A stretch of 64,000 nt of DNA, taken from Bacillota bacterium. Its GTDB lineage: Bacteria > Bacillota > UBA4882 > UBA8346. Position numbers and translations under genes: made by a program. The stretch spans positions 1-64,000 of the forward strand of contig JAEVYU010000062.1 in NCBI GenBank assembly GCA_023392595.1, written 5' to 3'. Shown here piece after piece: positions 43,201-50,263 of the stretch (its first letter is position 1; the number at the start of each line of letters is the position of its first letter). The notes under the pieces were generated by a model, which had not been told where the DNA came from, did no database searches, and was given only the letters and a program-made list of their open reading frames with translations.

Positions 43201-43707
43201 ATGAAGAGAACCAGTCTGAACATAGGTTTGTGTTTGATTTTGGCCTGGGCGGCGCCGGCCTTTGCAGTTGACGAGGACTACCATTTCGGCATCCAAATGC
43301 TTCAGGAGAGCATTTCCAAAGCCAAGGATATTAGCGGCGGAAGCTACTTATTCTTGGGCACATCCTTTAGTTTCAATCCTAAAATTGCGATCAATGTAAA
43401 ATATGCATGGGATATTGCGCCGGACAGTTTCACCGATCATCTTGTTTCGCTGGAACCGCAATACACTTTTGGGAAACCGGAGGCATCGCTTCACTCCAAC
43501 ATTTCCTTCGTTTACCTCACCAATCTTGATCAAAAGGATTCCCAATATTATGGGGTAAGATTTTGCCCCTTTAGTTCCGGCAGGTCGGCTTTTACCCAAA
43601 ACTTCAAATTGAGTATGGAGTTTCTGCCGGTCGGGTATTTGTACAATGCGGATACCAAGGAGCATGTTACTACTTTTGAGTTCTTTTCCATTACCGCCTA
43701 TTTTTAA
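43201..43707 (+). CDS. Small secreted beta-barrel-like protein
   Basis: A 168-residue protein with a clear signal peptide (residues 1-22, ending PAFA). The mature part alternates polar and aromatic residues in short strands (GSYLFLGTSFSF, IAINVKYAWDI, SNISFVYLTNL, YYGVRFCPF, FKLSMEFLPVGYLY) and ends in FFSITAYF. A C-terminal phenylalanine on an amphipathic strand is the classical signal of outer-membrane barrels. I do not recognise a family. GGAGG lies seven bases before ATG 43201. If it is a porin-like barrel, the host has an outer membrane, which only some Bacillota do. A periplasmic lipocalin-like protein is an alternative. Confidence 0.55.
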   Translation: MKRTSLNIGLCLILAWAAPAFAVDEDYHFGIQMLQESISKAKDISGGSYLFLGTSFSFNPKIAINVKYAWDIAPDSFTDHLVSLEPQYTFGKPEASLHSNISFVYLTNLDQKDSQYYGVRFCPFSSGRSAFTQNFKLSMEFLPVGYLYNADTKEHVTTFEFFSITAYF

Positions 43708-43800
43708 GGGGAATGGATTCAATCGGTATAAGGATGAAATCAGTATTTTTGGAATGCGAATGGGATTTTCCGCTGGAGATACGATTGCTAAAGTGATTGT

Positions 43801-44060
43801 AACAATTGGATGATTGAAAAAAGTAATCGAAAAAATGATCCGGACGATTGGATGATGAGAAAAAACAATTGGATGATCGGAAAAACCGATTGAAAAAATG
43901 AACCGGATGATTGGTTGAAGGGGAAAAACAATTGTTGAAATCGTTTTGATCATCGGAAAAAGAAAAAACCGATTGAAAAAATGAACCGGATGATTGGATG
44001 AGTGAAAAAATAATCGTTGAAATGGGTTTATTCATCGGTTCAATAGAAAAACCGGCTTGA
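43801..44060. repeat. Degenerate satellite of GATTGGATGA / GAAAAA words
   Basis: Variants of AACCGGATGATTGGATGA and GAAAAAACCGATTGAAAA repeat through this gene-free stretch. A 34-base segment is identical at 43881-43914 and 43964-43997. There is no steady period. The style resembles the satellite at 10180-10615 but the words differ. Confidence 0.6.
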
Positions 44061-44165
44061 AATAGAAAAGAATCGCCAAAAGCGCTGCTCTGCATGATTT
44101 ACTTCGGCATTTTTTTGGCACCCAAAGTCACGAAAAAGATGATAAAGTATTAGTGTCGGAAGAAG

Positions 44166-44209
44166 TCAAACCAAGACCCGCTACCTAAAGATAGCGGGTC
44201 TTGGTTTGA
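44166..44209. repeat. Perfect 18-bp inverted repeat
   Basis: Positions 44166-44183 and 44192-44209 (TCAAACCAAGACCCGCTA and its complement) form an 18-bp stem with an 8-base loop. There is no T run on either side. It could be a terminator, a protein-binding site, or the end of a lost element. Between this and the small barrel gene only the satellite is seen. Confidence 0.6.
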
Positions 44210-44370
44210 ATGGGGTGTGAGGATAAATAGGCTCATAAAGATCGCGTAGCAAAGTTGGAGGTCTATCAACTCACCCCTTCAGATATCCTTATCGGTTATC
44301 GTAACATGGTTGCCGTTCCAATGTTTGACAGGGCATGGTTAAATGATACTGCGGCCTAACGAAAAGAACG

Positions 44371-44412
44371 TAAACAGGATTGACATGATTTTACGGATTT
44401 ACAGGATTTTTT
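44371..44412. repeat. AAACAGGATTGACATGATT type dispersed repeat
   Basis: Imperfect direct words (AACAGGATTGACATGATTTTA, then GGATTTACAGGATTTTTT in pieces) form a short simple repeat of a kind scattered through many environmental bacterial genomes. It marks the left edge of the unusual gene array. Confidence 0.45.
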
Positions 44413-44589
44413 TTAAAAACACCTCCGAATGATTTGTTTTTTCAAAGCTCAATTTTAATATTTCCAGTAAATTGGATGGAAGGCAGGAAATTACAGGTAA
44501 ATAGGGAATGTTTTTTGATGAAGAATTTAACACCGGGAAACAAAACAGATAGCGGTTCGATACAGAGTACTTTGGAGCCTTTGGTGGGG

Positions 44590-44745
44590 ATAAAAGATGA
44601 GTCGTCGAAGTAATTTTGAAGTTTTCATATACGACTCATACCGGATAGAATCGAAACAGGCGCGAGTTAGGATATAAGGCGGGAATGCAACAGTTTGATA
44701 TCTCCGTCGCCCTTCCGGGCCGCTAGGTGTAATCATTTCAGGAGA
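44590..44745. repeat. Array spacer S0 (left end)
   Basis: The first of the structured spacers. ATGAGTCGT (44597-44605) pairs with ACGACTCAT (44631-44639). Its later part shares GGCGCGA, GCAAC, GATAT, CCCTTCC and GGGC words in the same order with spacer D (49150-49427), and its end ATTTCAGGAG resembles ATTCAGGAG in spacer B. It ends at the ribosome site of the HNH gene. Confidence 0.5.
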
Positions 44746-44750
44746 AAACT

Positions 44751-45236
44751 ATGGCACATAAAAATATTTTTGAAAGGCAAGCAAAGGTTAAATTATTACT
44801 GTGTGAAGGAAAATTAACTCATTCTGAAATAAAGAAACAACTTTCTGAGGAGTTTAATTGTTCTAAAAGTGCCATACATGCAGACATCATATATTTTCGT
44901 ACCAAGGGTTTATCTGAAACTATATTTCAAAATAAAAATATCCGTAAATTTATACGTGAAAGAGATTGCTACACTTGCCAATATTGTGGTGTTATAACAA
45001 AAACTAATGGTATTGTTGAACACATAATTCCTGCATATGAAATGGGCGTTGCTAAGCCATATAACCTAGTTTATGCTTGCCAAAAATGTAACACTTTGAA
45101 AAGAAGACAAGTTTGGATTCCTATGAATTTCGATATTATTACAAAAGATAATCCAGAATGGAAAGAGAAAGTATTATTAAGAGCAGTAAAAGATTTTAGA
45201 ATAACCTTTAAATTAGGAGCGATGCATAGTCGATAA
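44751..45236 (+). CDS. HNH endonuclease with N-terminal helix-turn-helix
   Basis: A 161-residue putative homing or restriction-type nuclease. Residues about 10-55 look like a helix-turn-helix (KLTHSEIKKQLSEEF, SKSAIHADIIYF). Residues 70-125 form an HNH/His-Me finger with two zinc pairs: CYTCQYCG, the HNH core VEHIIPAYEMG, YNLVYACQKCNTLKR. The metal-bound histidine is in VEHII and the asparagine in PYNLVYAC. AGGAG precedes the ATG by six bases. Like the other genes of the array it is much richer in A+T than the neighbouring chromosome. It might move the array or be simply one of its passengers. Confidence 0.75.
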   Translation: MAHKNIFERQAKVKLLLCEGKLTHSEIKKQLSEEFNCSKSAIHADIIYFRTKGLSETIFQNKNIRKFIRERDCYTCQYCGVITKTNGIVEHIIPAYEMGVAKPYNLVYACQKCNTLKRRQVWIPMNFDIITKDNPEWKEKVLLRAVKDFRITFKLGAMHSR

Positions 45237-45280
45237 CATCGAGCTTGAACTAATCGTGCGCGGTACTCGAAGAAGGAGTT
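45237..45280. repeat. Array spacer S1 (short)
   Basis: A truncated spacer. CGGTACTCGAAGAAGGAG (45261-45278) closely matches CGGTATTCGAAGAAGAAA in spacer C (48321-48338). The rest of a full-length spacer is missing, and it runs straight into the end of the opposing ribbon-helix-helix gene. Confidence 0.5.
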
Positions 45281-45446
45281 AGGAATTAATTTTCCCATGT
45301 TCTTTCTCGTATTCCAATATATATTGTTCAACTAAAAATTCAATTTGCATTGCAATAGAACGTTTATTTTTCTCTGCAATATATTTGATTTTATTGAAAT
45401 TGTCTTCTTGTAAACGTAGAGTGAAAACTCTTTTGTCTGTGGGCAT
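45279..45446 (-). CDS. Ribbon-helix-helix (Arc/CopG-like) DNA-binding protein
   Basis: A small protein of 55 residues: an N-terminal strand (DKRVFTLRLQEDNFNKI) followed by two helices (IKYIAEKNKRSIAMQIEFLV, then a charged tail), the Arc/MetJ fold. The frame opens at 45467, but AAGGGG lies before the ATG at 45446, which is the better start. It is the only minus-strand gene of the array. Its upstream region has repeated TGACATCA boxes, which it probably binds to control itself and the divergent gene at 45602. Such proteins are often antitoxins; no toxin-like partner is obvious unless the divergent gene is one. Confidence 0.75.
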   Translation of the reverse strand: MPTDKRVFTLRLQEDNFNKIKYIAEKNKRSIAMQIEFLVEQYILEYEKEHGKINS

Positions 45447-45468
45447 TACCAAATCCCCTTTTTTCATA

Positions 45469-45573
45469 TGATGTCGTTATTATAACATAGTGACATCAAA
45501 ATAAATACATTCATATTGACATCACTTTGATATCGAATTATAATATTTTATAGGTGAATTCAAAGTGACATCA
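45469..45573. promoter_or_regulatory. TGACATCA operator boxes
   Basis: TGACATCA occurs at 45491-45498, 45517-45524 and 45566-45573, and its reverse complement as TGATGTC at 45469-45475. The boxes flank and overlap the promoter at 45516-45544, as expected for a ribbon-helix-helix repressor that controls both directions. Confidence 0.65.
45516..45544 (+). promoter_or_regulatory. Consensus sigma-A promoter for the DUF6809-like gene
   Basis: Perfect TTGACA (45516-45521) and TATAAT (45539-45544) with 17 bases between. The -35 box overlaps one TGACATCA operator box, so repression by steric block is likely. Confidence 0.8.
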
Positions 45574-45601
45574 TCCAACGTGACAAAGGGGGACATTCAT
45601 T

Positions 45602-45922
45602 ATGTTAAAAAAATTCGATCAATACTTTAAAGACCTTATCTTTAACCGGACTGAAGAGATAGGACAAAAGATTTTATTTAACAACAAACGATATCGGGAA
45701 TTAAATTCTGAGATTATTGAAGTTCAAAAAGCAATAATGGAAAACCTACCTCCACAATCCCAATCTTTGGTATACAGATATGAAGAAGCAGAATCCGAAC
45801 AAAGTGGTATAGTTATAACGGCCATGTACCGGCAAGGCTTTATGGATGGAGTAAAATCGACAAAATTAATAACAAGGTATAGGATAATACATAAATTCTT
45901 TCGTAAGTGGTTGCCGTCTTAG
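45602..45922 (+). CDS. Small DUF6809-like protein
   Basis: A 106-residue protein resembling the DUF6809 group of small Bacillota proteins: a helical N-terminus, LPPQSQSLVYRYEEAESEQS in the middle, and YRQGFMDGVK, whose aromatic-x-Q-G-F-x-D-G pattern is typical, followed by a basic tail. The function of this group is unknown; members are frequent in phages and mobile elements. AAAGGGGG lies before the ATG. It has its own strong promoter under probable control of the divergent ribbon-helix-helix protein, so the two may form one functional module. Confidence 0.6.
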   Translation: MLKKFDQYFKDLIFNRTEEIGQKILFNNKRYRELNSEIIEVQKAIMENLPPQSQSLVYRYEEAESEQSGIVITAMYRQGFMDGVKSTKLITRYRIIHKFFRKWLPS

Positions 45923-46195
45923 CAACCTTCAAATTTGGGTCGACGCACAGCACGATAACAATGTGTTCCCGCTTCAGGCGCTGGTTTGAAGGTTCAAGAT
46001 GATGATTTGATGAAGACAATTCATGAAGTCTGCCGCACTACATCCGTCCGGTAAAGTCGGCGTCGCTACTAAGATGGACGAACGTCGGGAACGCAAGACG
46101 TTAGACGAAATAACGTTTTGCGAGGGGCCCGTCGAGGGCACGGTGAAAGATAATTAAGTAGGCCTAAATGCTTTAAAAATAATTTTAAGGCGGAA
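45923..46195. repeat. Array spacer A
   Basis: Begins right at the stop codon with AACCTTCAAA (45924-45933) paired to TTTGAAGGTT (45985-45994). AAATTTGGGTCGAC (45931-45944) and GGTTTGAA recur in spacer E. Then ATTCATGAAGT (46019-46029), ACATCC (46040) and AAGTC (46054) occur in the same order as in spacers B and C. GCAAGACGTT/AACGTTTTGC makes a hairpin near the end. G+C content is visibly higher than in the genes on either side. Confidence 0.6.
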
Positions 46196-46204
46196 TTGAG
46201 CAAA

Positions 46205-46918
46205 ATGGAGATCGAGATTGCAAAAAATGAAATCGATAGAATATGGCAGTTTAATAATTGGAATGAAATAGTAAAATATCCAAAACGCATTAAAGTAAAT
46301 GCGTATATTTCTTCAATTCAATTTAAAATGCATCAAGCCCAATATCATTTATCTGAAGTGTTGGAGAATTTTAAAAAAGTTTGTGAAAATGATTTTGGTA
46401 GAGAACTTTTATTGGACGCTTTTGTTGCAAAATGTGAATTTGATTCCCTTATTTATGCATTAAACAGTGCAAAAGATATCACCGCTAGATTCATTGCTAT
46501 AATTTATGACATTAACATTGGCGGAGAAGAAGATAGTTTCTATTTTAGTGACTTTTTTGATAAAAAGAAAAGTTACGGGCAACAACTTAAGAATAAAAAC
46601 CCAAAATTATTTTCACATCTCAGGAGCTTCAATCGTAGTGATGAGAGAAAATGGGTTTCTAATTATTGCAACACATTAAAACATAGGTCAGCTTTACAAA
46701 CATGTAAAGTTGTTGAATATGATGATATCAAAATGAAACACAGAATTATTTTAAAAATTAAAAACGAAAAAGATAATAGTTTTAACACATTAAGCGATAA
46801 AGCATTAAGCTCTACAGATGTACATAGAAAAGCCATATGTAAAATTGGAGAGCTAATACTAGAGAAATATAACATTATCCCAAAACTAGAAGCGGATTTT
46901 TATTTTCTATATTATTAG
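46205..46918 (+). CDS. Hypothetical protein, possibly HEPN-like
   Basis: A protein of about 237 residues, mostly helical, A+T rich. I do not recognise a family with certainty. RKWVSNYCNTLKHRSALQ contains an N-x3-H-R arrangement near the expected place of the HEPN motif, and the all-helical layout with MHQAQYHLSEVLENF and ALNSAKDITARFIAI fits HEPN-type proteins such as those in toxin and antiphage systems. A TTG at 46196 is an alternative start, but it is too close to AAGG, so the ATG at 46205 is used. It lies between spacers A and B. Confidence 0.45.
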   Translation: MEIEIAKNEIDRIWQFNNWNEIVKYPKRIKVNAYISSIQFKMHQAQYHLSEVLENFKKVCENDFGRELLLDAFVAKCEFDSLIYALNSAKDITARFIAIIYDINIGGEEDSFYFSDFFDKKKSYGQQLKNKNPKLFSHLRSFNRSDERKWVSNYCNTLKHRSALQTCKVVEYDDIKMKHRIILKIKNEKDNSFNTLSDKALSSTDVHRKAICKIGELILEKYNIIPKLEADFYFLYY

Positions 46919-47335
46919 GCTGGCAATTAAAAATGTTAGTAGTTTTGATTTGTCGATCACCCACCATCCTTGGTGCGTCTGGCGTGTAAGCTAAGAACTG
47001 TTGTCCAGAGCCGCTCTTTATCTAATACGATGTGTCCCGCTAGCGGGCGTGGATAGTAAGGTTCGGGCAGGTTCAGAAGAAGCTTAATCAATTAGCACGA
47101 AGCTGGTTCGGGAAGCTTATTCATGAAGTGGCGCGCCACATCCTCCTGGCCAAGTCCTGTAAGATCCGCCTGGAAAAGCTGAATCGAGGAAGTGGCTAGG
47201 CATAGGCCGGGCGGACGACGGGAACATCAGAGACGCTATGTGATATATAGGACCTTCGTTGTCTGGCCCATCGTGGACACAGCCAATTCAGGAGATTCGA
47301 AGAAGCTTAAGATGTAACGTAAAGGAGTTAAATTC
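46918..47335. repeat. Array spacer B
   Basis: The longest spacer. It opens with GGCTGGCAATT (46918-46928), the exact inverse of AATTGCCAGCC in spacer E (49964-49974). ACCATCCTTGGT (46963-46974), GCGTGTAAG (46982-46990) and ATTCATGAAGT (47119-47129) recur in spacer C. AAGTCCTGTAAGATCCG (47152-47168) recurs in spacer D with one change. TTCGAAGAAGCTTAA lies near its end. The motif pair CAGAGACGCTAT and ATATATAGGACC faintly recalls a group I intron core but no full fold was found. Confidence 0.6.
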
Positions 47336-48211
47336 ATGCCTAAAAATGAAAATACATCAACCTTAATTGATTCTTTTAAATCACTTGTAGGACTAATAAA
47401 AGCTCTAAATGAATTGTTACCATTTTTTATTGTTTTTTTAAGTGCTATTATTTATTGGATAGCTTATTTTGTTATTTCTAACTCACAACTTATTAAAGGA
47501 GCGACCGTTTTAGTTGTTTTATTTGTCTCGATCATAATTTATATTAAGTCAAAAAACTATGGGGAAGCTGCTTTGTCACTAGTAGCTGGCCTTTTGACTG
47601 TTTTTACAGTAGATTGGACATCTAAAAGGTTTATAGTATTTATTGTTTCTTGGTTAGGATTCACTTTTATTTCTTTAATGATATCAAGTGTAAGGCTTGC
47701 GGCTCAGGAAGAAGAGATATATAGGCAAGCTTCAATAAATATTAGTGCTGGAACAGACAAATATAAAAAAATTGAAAAAGATTTGAAACAAATTGCTAAG
47801 AACCTTGATATTGGTGTGTTCGGGCCTATAGAAAGAGCAGAAATAATTCGTTTACTATGTTTTAAAAAGATTCCTATTGATGAAATCCCTTTTGCATTAA
47901 GAGCTGTTGCAACCATATCGGTTATAACAAAGGTTGATTATAAAACAGTTAGTATGTTTGTAGCTGATATTTATAAAATCTTAGATATTTCGTCGACATA
48001 TGGATATAATTGGGTCTTAGATAAAATTTATTTAATGATTCGAGAAACTCCAGTTCCTCCTCAGGAATTCATTGAGGCATTCGAACGAAGTAGAAGACTT
48101 ATTTTTTCAAAAAAGGTCAAGATAGAAAATTACTTTGAAATTCTTAGTTCAGGTCTGGAATTAGGAGTTTCTATTGAAGACATTAATGAGTATATTTTAA
48201 AAAACAGTTGA
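47336..48211 (+). CDS. Hypothetical membrane protein
   Basis: A 291-residue A+T-rich protein of unknown family. The first 120 residues hold four predicted membrane helices (LPFFIVFLSAIIYWIAYFV, GATVLVVLFVSIIIYI, AALSLVAGLLTVF, RFIVFIVSWLGFTFISLMI). The remaining 170 form a helical cytoplasmic domain beginning with a charged segment (YKKIEKDLKQIAKNLDIGV). AAAGGAG lies eight bases before the ATG. It could be a membrane effector of a defence module, but nothing in the sequence proves this. Confidence 0.5.
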   Translation: MPKNENTSTLIDSFKSLVGLIKALNELLPFFIVFLSAIIYWIAYFVISNSQLIKGATVLVVLFVSIIIYIKSKNYGEAALSLVAGLLTVFTVDWTSKRFIVFIVSWLGFTFISLMISSVRLAAQEEEIYRQASINISAGTDKYKKIEKDLKQIAKNLDIGVFGPIERAEIIRLLCFKKIPIDEIPFALRAVATISVITKVDYKTVSMFVADIYKILDISSTYGYNWVLDKIYLMIRETPVPPQEFIEAFERSRRLIFSKKVKIENYFEILSSGLELGVSIEDINEYILKNS

Positions 48212-48513
48212 TTATAAATAGAACAATTTTTAACCATCCTAGTTCGGCCAGCGTGTAAGTGAATAACCGCTGTCAATGGCCTGATACGACATCTAACACT
48301 GCGTTACTGCTTACGGGGAGCGGTATTCGAAGAAGAAAGCTGAATCATGAAGTTTTTTTTAGAAGCATATTCATGAAGTAATCGTGGCCACATCCACAAA
48401 GCTAAGTCGAAGTGTCACTAAGCTGTATGGACGCCATAACGCGGAGACGATATTTGCCATATGCCCCTAAAACGCGGCGATCGTGGGCCGCTTGAAAAAG
48501 AAGGGATATTCAA
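48212..48513. repeat. Array spacer C
   Basis: Shares ACCATCC (48233), GCGTGTAAG (48251-48259), CGGTATTCGAAGAAG (48321), ATTCATGAAGT (48369-48379), CCACATCC (48388) and AAGTC with other spacers in the same order. Its last part, GATATTTGCCATATGCCCCT (48449-48468), is complementary at 18 of 20 positions to 49167-49186 in spacer D, on the other side of the next gene. Confidence 0.65.
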
Positions 48514-49149
48514 ATGAGTCTAAAAGATTTCTTCGCCGCCATAGGACAAGTTGTTATCTATCTATTTGTCTCTGGGACTGCACTTATTGGCTTGTCAACT
48601 TGGATAGGAAATATTATTGCATCGAAAATTATTGAAAAAAATCGATTTAAATTTCAAACCGAGATTGAAGCAATAAAGAAAGAAGCAAATATTGCACTCG
48701 AAAAAGTAAGAGCTTTTTCCGAAAAAGATTTATTCATTCATAGATTGCAGTTTGAAAAAGAGTTTTCCATTTATGTTGAGTTATGGGGGAAATTAATAGA
48801 ATTAAAGAGAGCAACATCATTTTTAAGGCCAATAATTGATTATGTGATTGAAGGAGAAACTGAAGAAGAGCGAAAAAAAAGACGATTAGAAGAATTTGGC
48901 AAGGCGTTTACTGATGTAAATGGTGTTTTTCAAAAAAGTCGGCCATTCTATTCGGAAGAGGTCTATAAATCGGTTAACGAGATAATACAAATTGCAAATA
49001 GTGAAGGTGCTCAATATAAATTTTCCGATAGCATTAGATTTGATGATTATGAAAAGGCAGAAAAACACGTGACATTAATAAATGAAAGAATTGAAAATGT
49101 ATGTAACTCAATCCGGGAAAGAATCAAAACCGTTTTAGTAATGGAATGA
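48514..49149 (+). CDS. Hypothetical protein with one membrane helix and coiled coil
   Basis: A 211-residue protein: an N-terminal membrane helix (VVIYLFVSGTALIGLSTWIG), then a charged helical region (KNRFKFQTEIEAIKKEANIA) and a cytoplasmic helical domain with FEKEFSIYVELWGKLIEL. Single-helix proteins with this layout are common as uncharacterised companions in bacterial mobile islands. AGAAGGG lies eight bases before the ATG. It is flanked by complementary parts of spacers C and D. Function unknown. Confidence 0.55.
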   Translation: MSLKDFFAAIGQVVIYLFVSGTALIGLSTWIGNIIASKIIEKNRFKFQTEIEAIKKEANIALEKVRAFSEKDLFIHRLQFEKEFSIYVELWGKLIELKRATSFLRPIIDYVIEGETEEERKKRRLEEFGKAFTDVNGVFQKSRPFYSEEVYKSVNEIIQIANSEGAQYKFSDSIRFDDYEKAEKHVTLINERIENVCNSIRERIKTVLVME

Positions 49150-49427
49150 AAGAACCATCCGTGGTAAGGGGCATACGGCAGATATCAACCAGTTGTAGGA
49201 TCCGCGCCGGATTGTTATGAATCTGGTAGTTCCGGGGCTTGGACCCAAATCACCCGCGTTAAGTCCTGTAGGATCCGTCGGGAATGATTGCTCGAAGATG
49301 AGGCTTAGGCGCGAACGACTTCTGCAACTGGTGGACGATATACGCCATGCCAGACCAGACCGTCCCTTCCTGGGCACGGCCAAAAGATCTGAAAGAGAAT
49401 CATAATGATATGTATTGAGGTGATATT
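49150..49427. repeat. Array spacer D
   Basis: A long imperfect palindrome: 49169-49195 (GGCATACGGC...AACCAGTTG) pairs with 49325-49351 (CAACTGG...GCCATGCC) across about 130 bases. ACCATCCGTGGT (49154-49165) and AAGTCCTGTAGGATCCG (49261-49277) are shared with spacers B and C. Its 3' part (TTCTGC...TGGACGATATAC) is complementary in pattern to spacer E beyond the next gene. Confidence 0.65.
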
Positions 49428-49913
49428 ATGGCCTTAAATACACTAAAAAGCGTTAATAATCTATTACAAGTGACAACTAATTATGTCAAATGCCCATATT
49501 GTAATAGTCAACTAATTGGTAAAAGAGTTGGTATAGTAACATTTAATTTCAGTGAAAACGTTAATATACAAATAGAGAATCTTGAGAGAAGATATTGTAA
49601 ACTATGTGATATAAATTTTGTGACTTCTTCTCAATTTAAAATGTTAAAACAATTTGTATTTAATAAAAAGTTGTTTCCAAATATAATTAATGACTTTAAA
49701 ACATTAAAAAAGACAAGAACCTTTCAAGCAGTAAAACATATTTGGCAGCGAGGTGTTATTCACAAACGCAAGAAATGTCTTAAATGTCGCCATTTCATAC
49801 ACAAAAGGTGTGGTTTAAGCATCCATATAAGCGATTTAAATAAAGGGTGCAATCTTTTTGTTAAAGTTGTTGAAATCGAGGTTTATAATGGCGGACGTGT
49901 TTCACCCAGATAA
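49428..49913 (+). CDS. Hypothetical zinc-ribbon protein
   Basis: A 161-residue basic, A+T-rich protein with two CxxC pairs at the N-terminus (VKCPYCNSQL and RYCKLCDINF) forming a likely zinc ribbon, and more cysteines near the C-terminus (KKCLKCRHFIHKRCG), perhaps a second metal site. No family is recognised. GAGGTG precedes the ATG. It is the last gene of the array and may bind nucleic acid. Confidence 0.5.
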   Translation: MALNTLKSVNNLLQVTTNYVKCPYCNSQLIGKRVGIVTFNFSENVNIQIENLERRYCKLCDINFVTSSQFKMLKQFVFNKKLFPNIINDFKTLKKTRTFQAVKHIWQRGVIHKRKKCLKCRHFIHKRCGLSIHISDLNKGCNLFVKVVEIEVYNGGRVSPR

Positions 49914-50030
49914 AAATTTGGGTCGACCAGATCATTATCAAAACTAATGATTCGTTGGTTTGAAATTGCCAGCCAGTGTGTATACCGTCCAAGATAAGGC
50001 AGAACTTGCCAACTATGATTTCTACTATAC
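49914..50030. repeat. Array spacer E (right end)
   Basis: AAATTTGGGTCGAC (49914-49927) and GGTTTGAA (49957-49964) match spacer A. ATCATTA and TAATGAT form an inner hairpin. AATTGCCAGCC (49964-49974) is the exact inverse of the start of spacer B. After about 50030 the sequence returns to A+T-rich DNA upstream of the oligopeptide-binding protein. Confidence 0.55.
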
Positions 50031-50118
50031 CAATAGATTAACAAGGCTTTTTTATAAAAAATCATCAGTGGAAATCGGAAATTAAATTGTTAACAAAAAT
50101 ATATCATTGCCTACTATA

Positions 50119-50146
50119 TTGATTTTGAAGTATTATGCGGTATAAA
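50119..50146 (+). promoter_or_regulatory. Possible promoter of the oligopeptide-binding protein gene
   Basis: TTGATT (50119-50124) and TATAAA (50141-50146) are 16 bases apart, about 110 bases before the gene start. Moderate match only. Confidence 0.35.
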
Positions 50147-50263
50147 GATTATATTACCAACTCAAATATAAAGGTTTTTTATTTAGGGTGTCGAAAAAAG
50201 CTTAAACTTAATTTACAGAAGTTTTTCCTTATACTTTCACCTAACGGCCAGGAGGAATGCTCG

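Noticed and set aside
43801..44060. CRISPR array
   Set aside because: The repeats vary in sequence and spacing, there are no unique spacers of even length, and no cas gene lies nearby.
44166..44209. Rho-independent terminator
   Set aside because: The 18-bp stem is strong, but neither side has a T run, so it is listed as an inverted repeat of unknown role.
47230..47270. Group I intron core in spacer B (CAGAGACGCTAT ... ATATATAGGACC)
   Set aside because: The resemblance to the R and S elements is limited to one spacer. The other spacers lack it, and no P and Q elements, splice sites or interrupted host gene were found.
44590..50030. Classical integron with 59-base elements
   Set aside because: No integron integrase is visible. 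GTTRRRY words occur only sporadically (for example GTTAGAC in spacer A and GTTAAGT in spacer D) and not at consistent cassette boundaries, and the spacers are far longer than usual attC sites. Kept only as an analogy.
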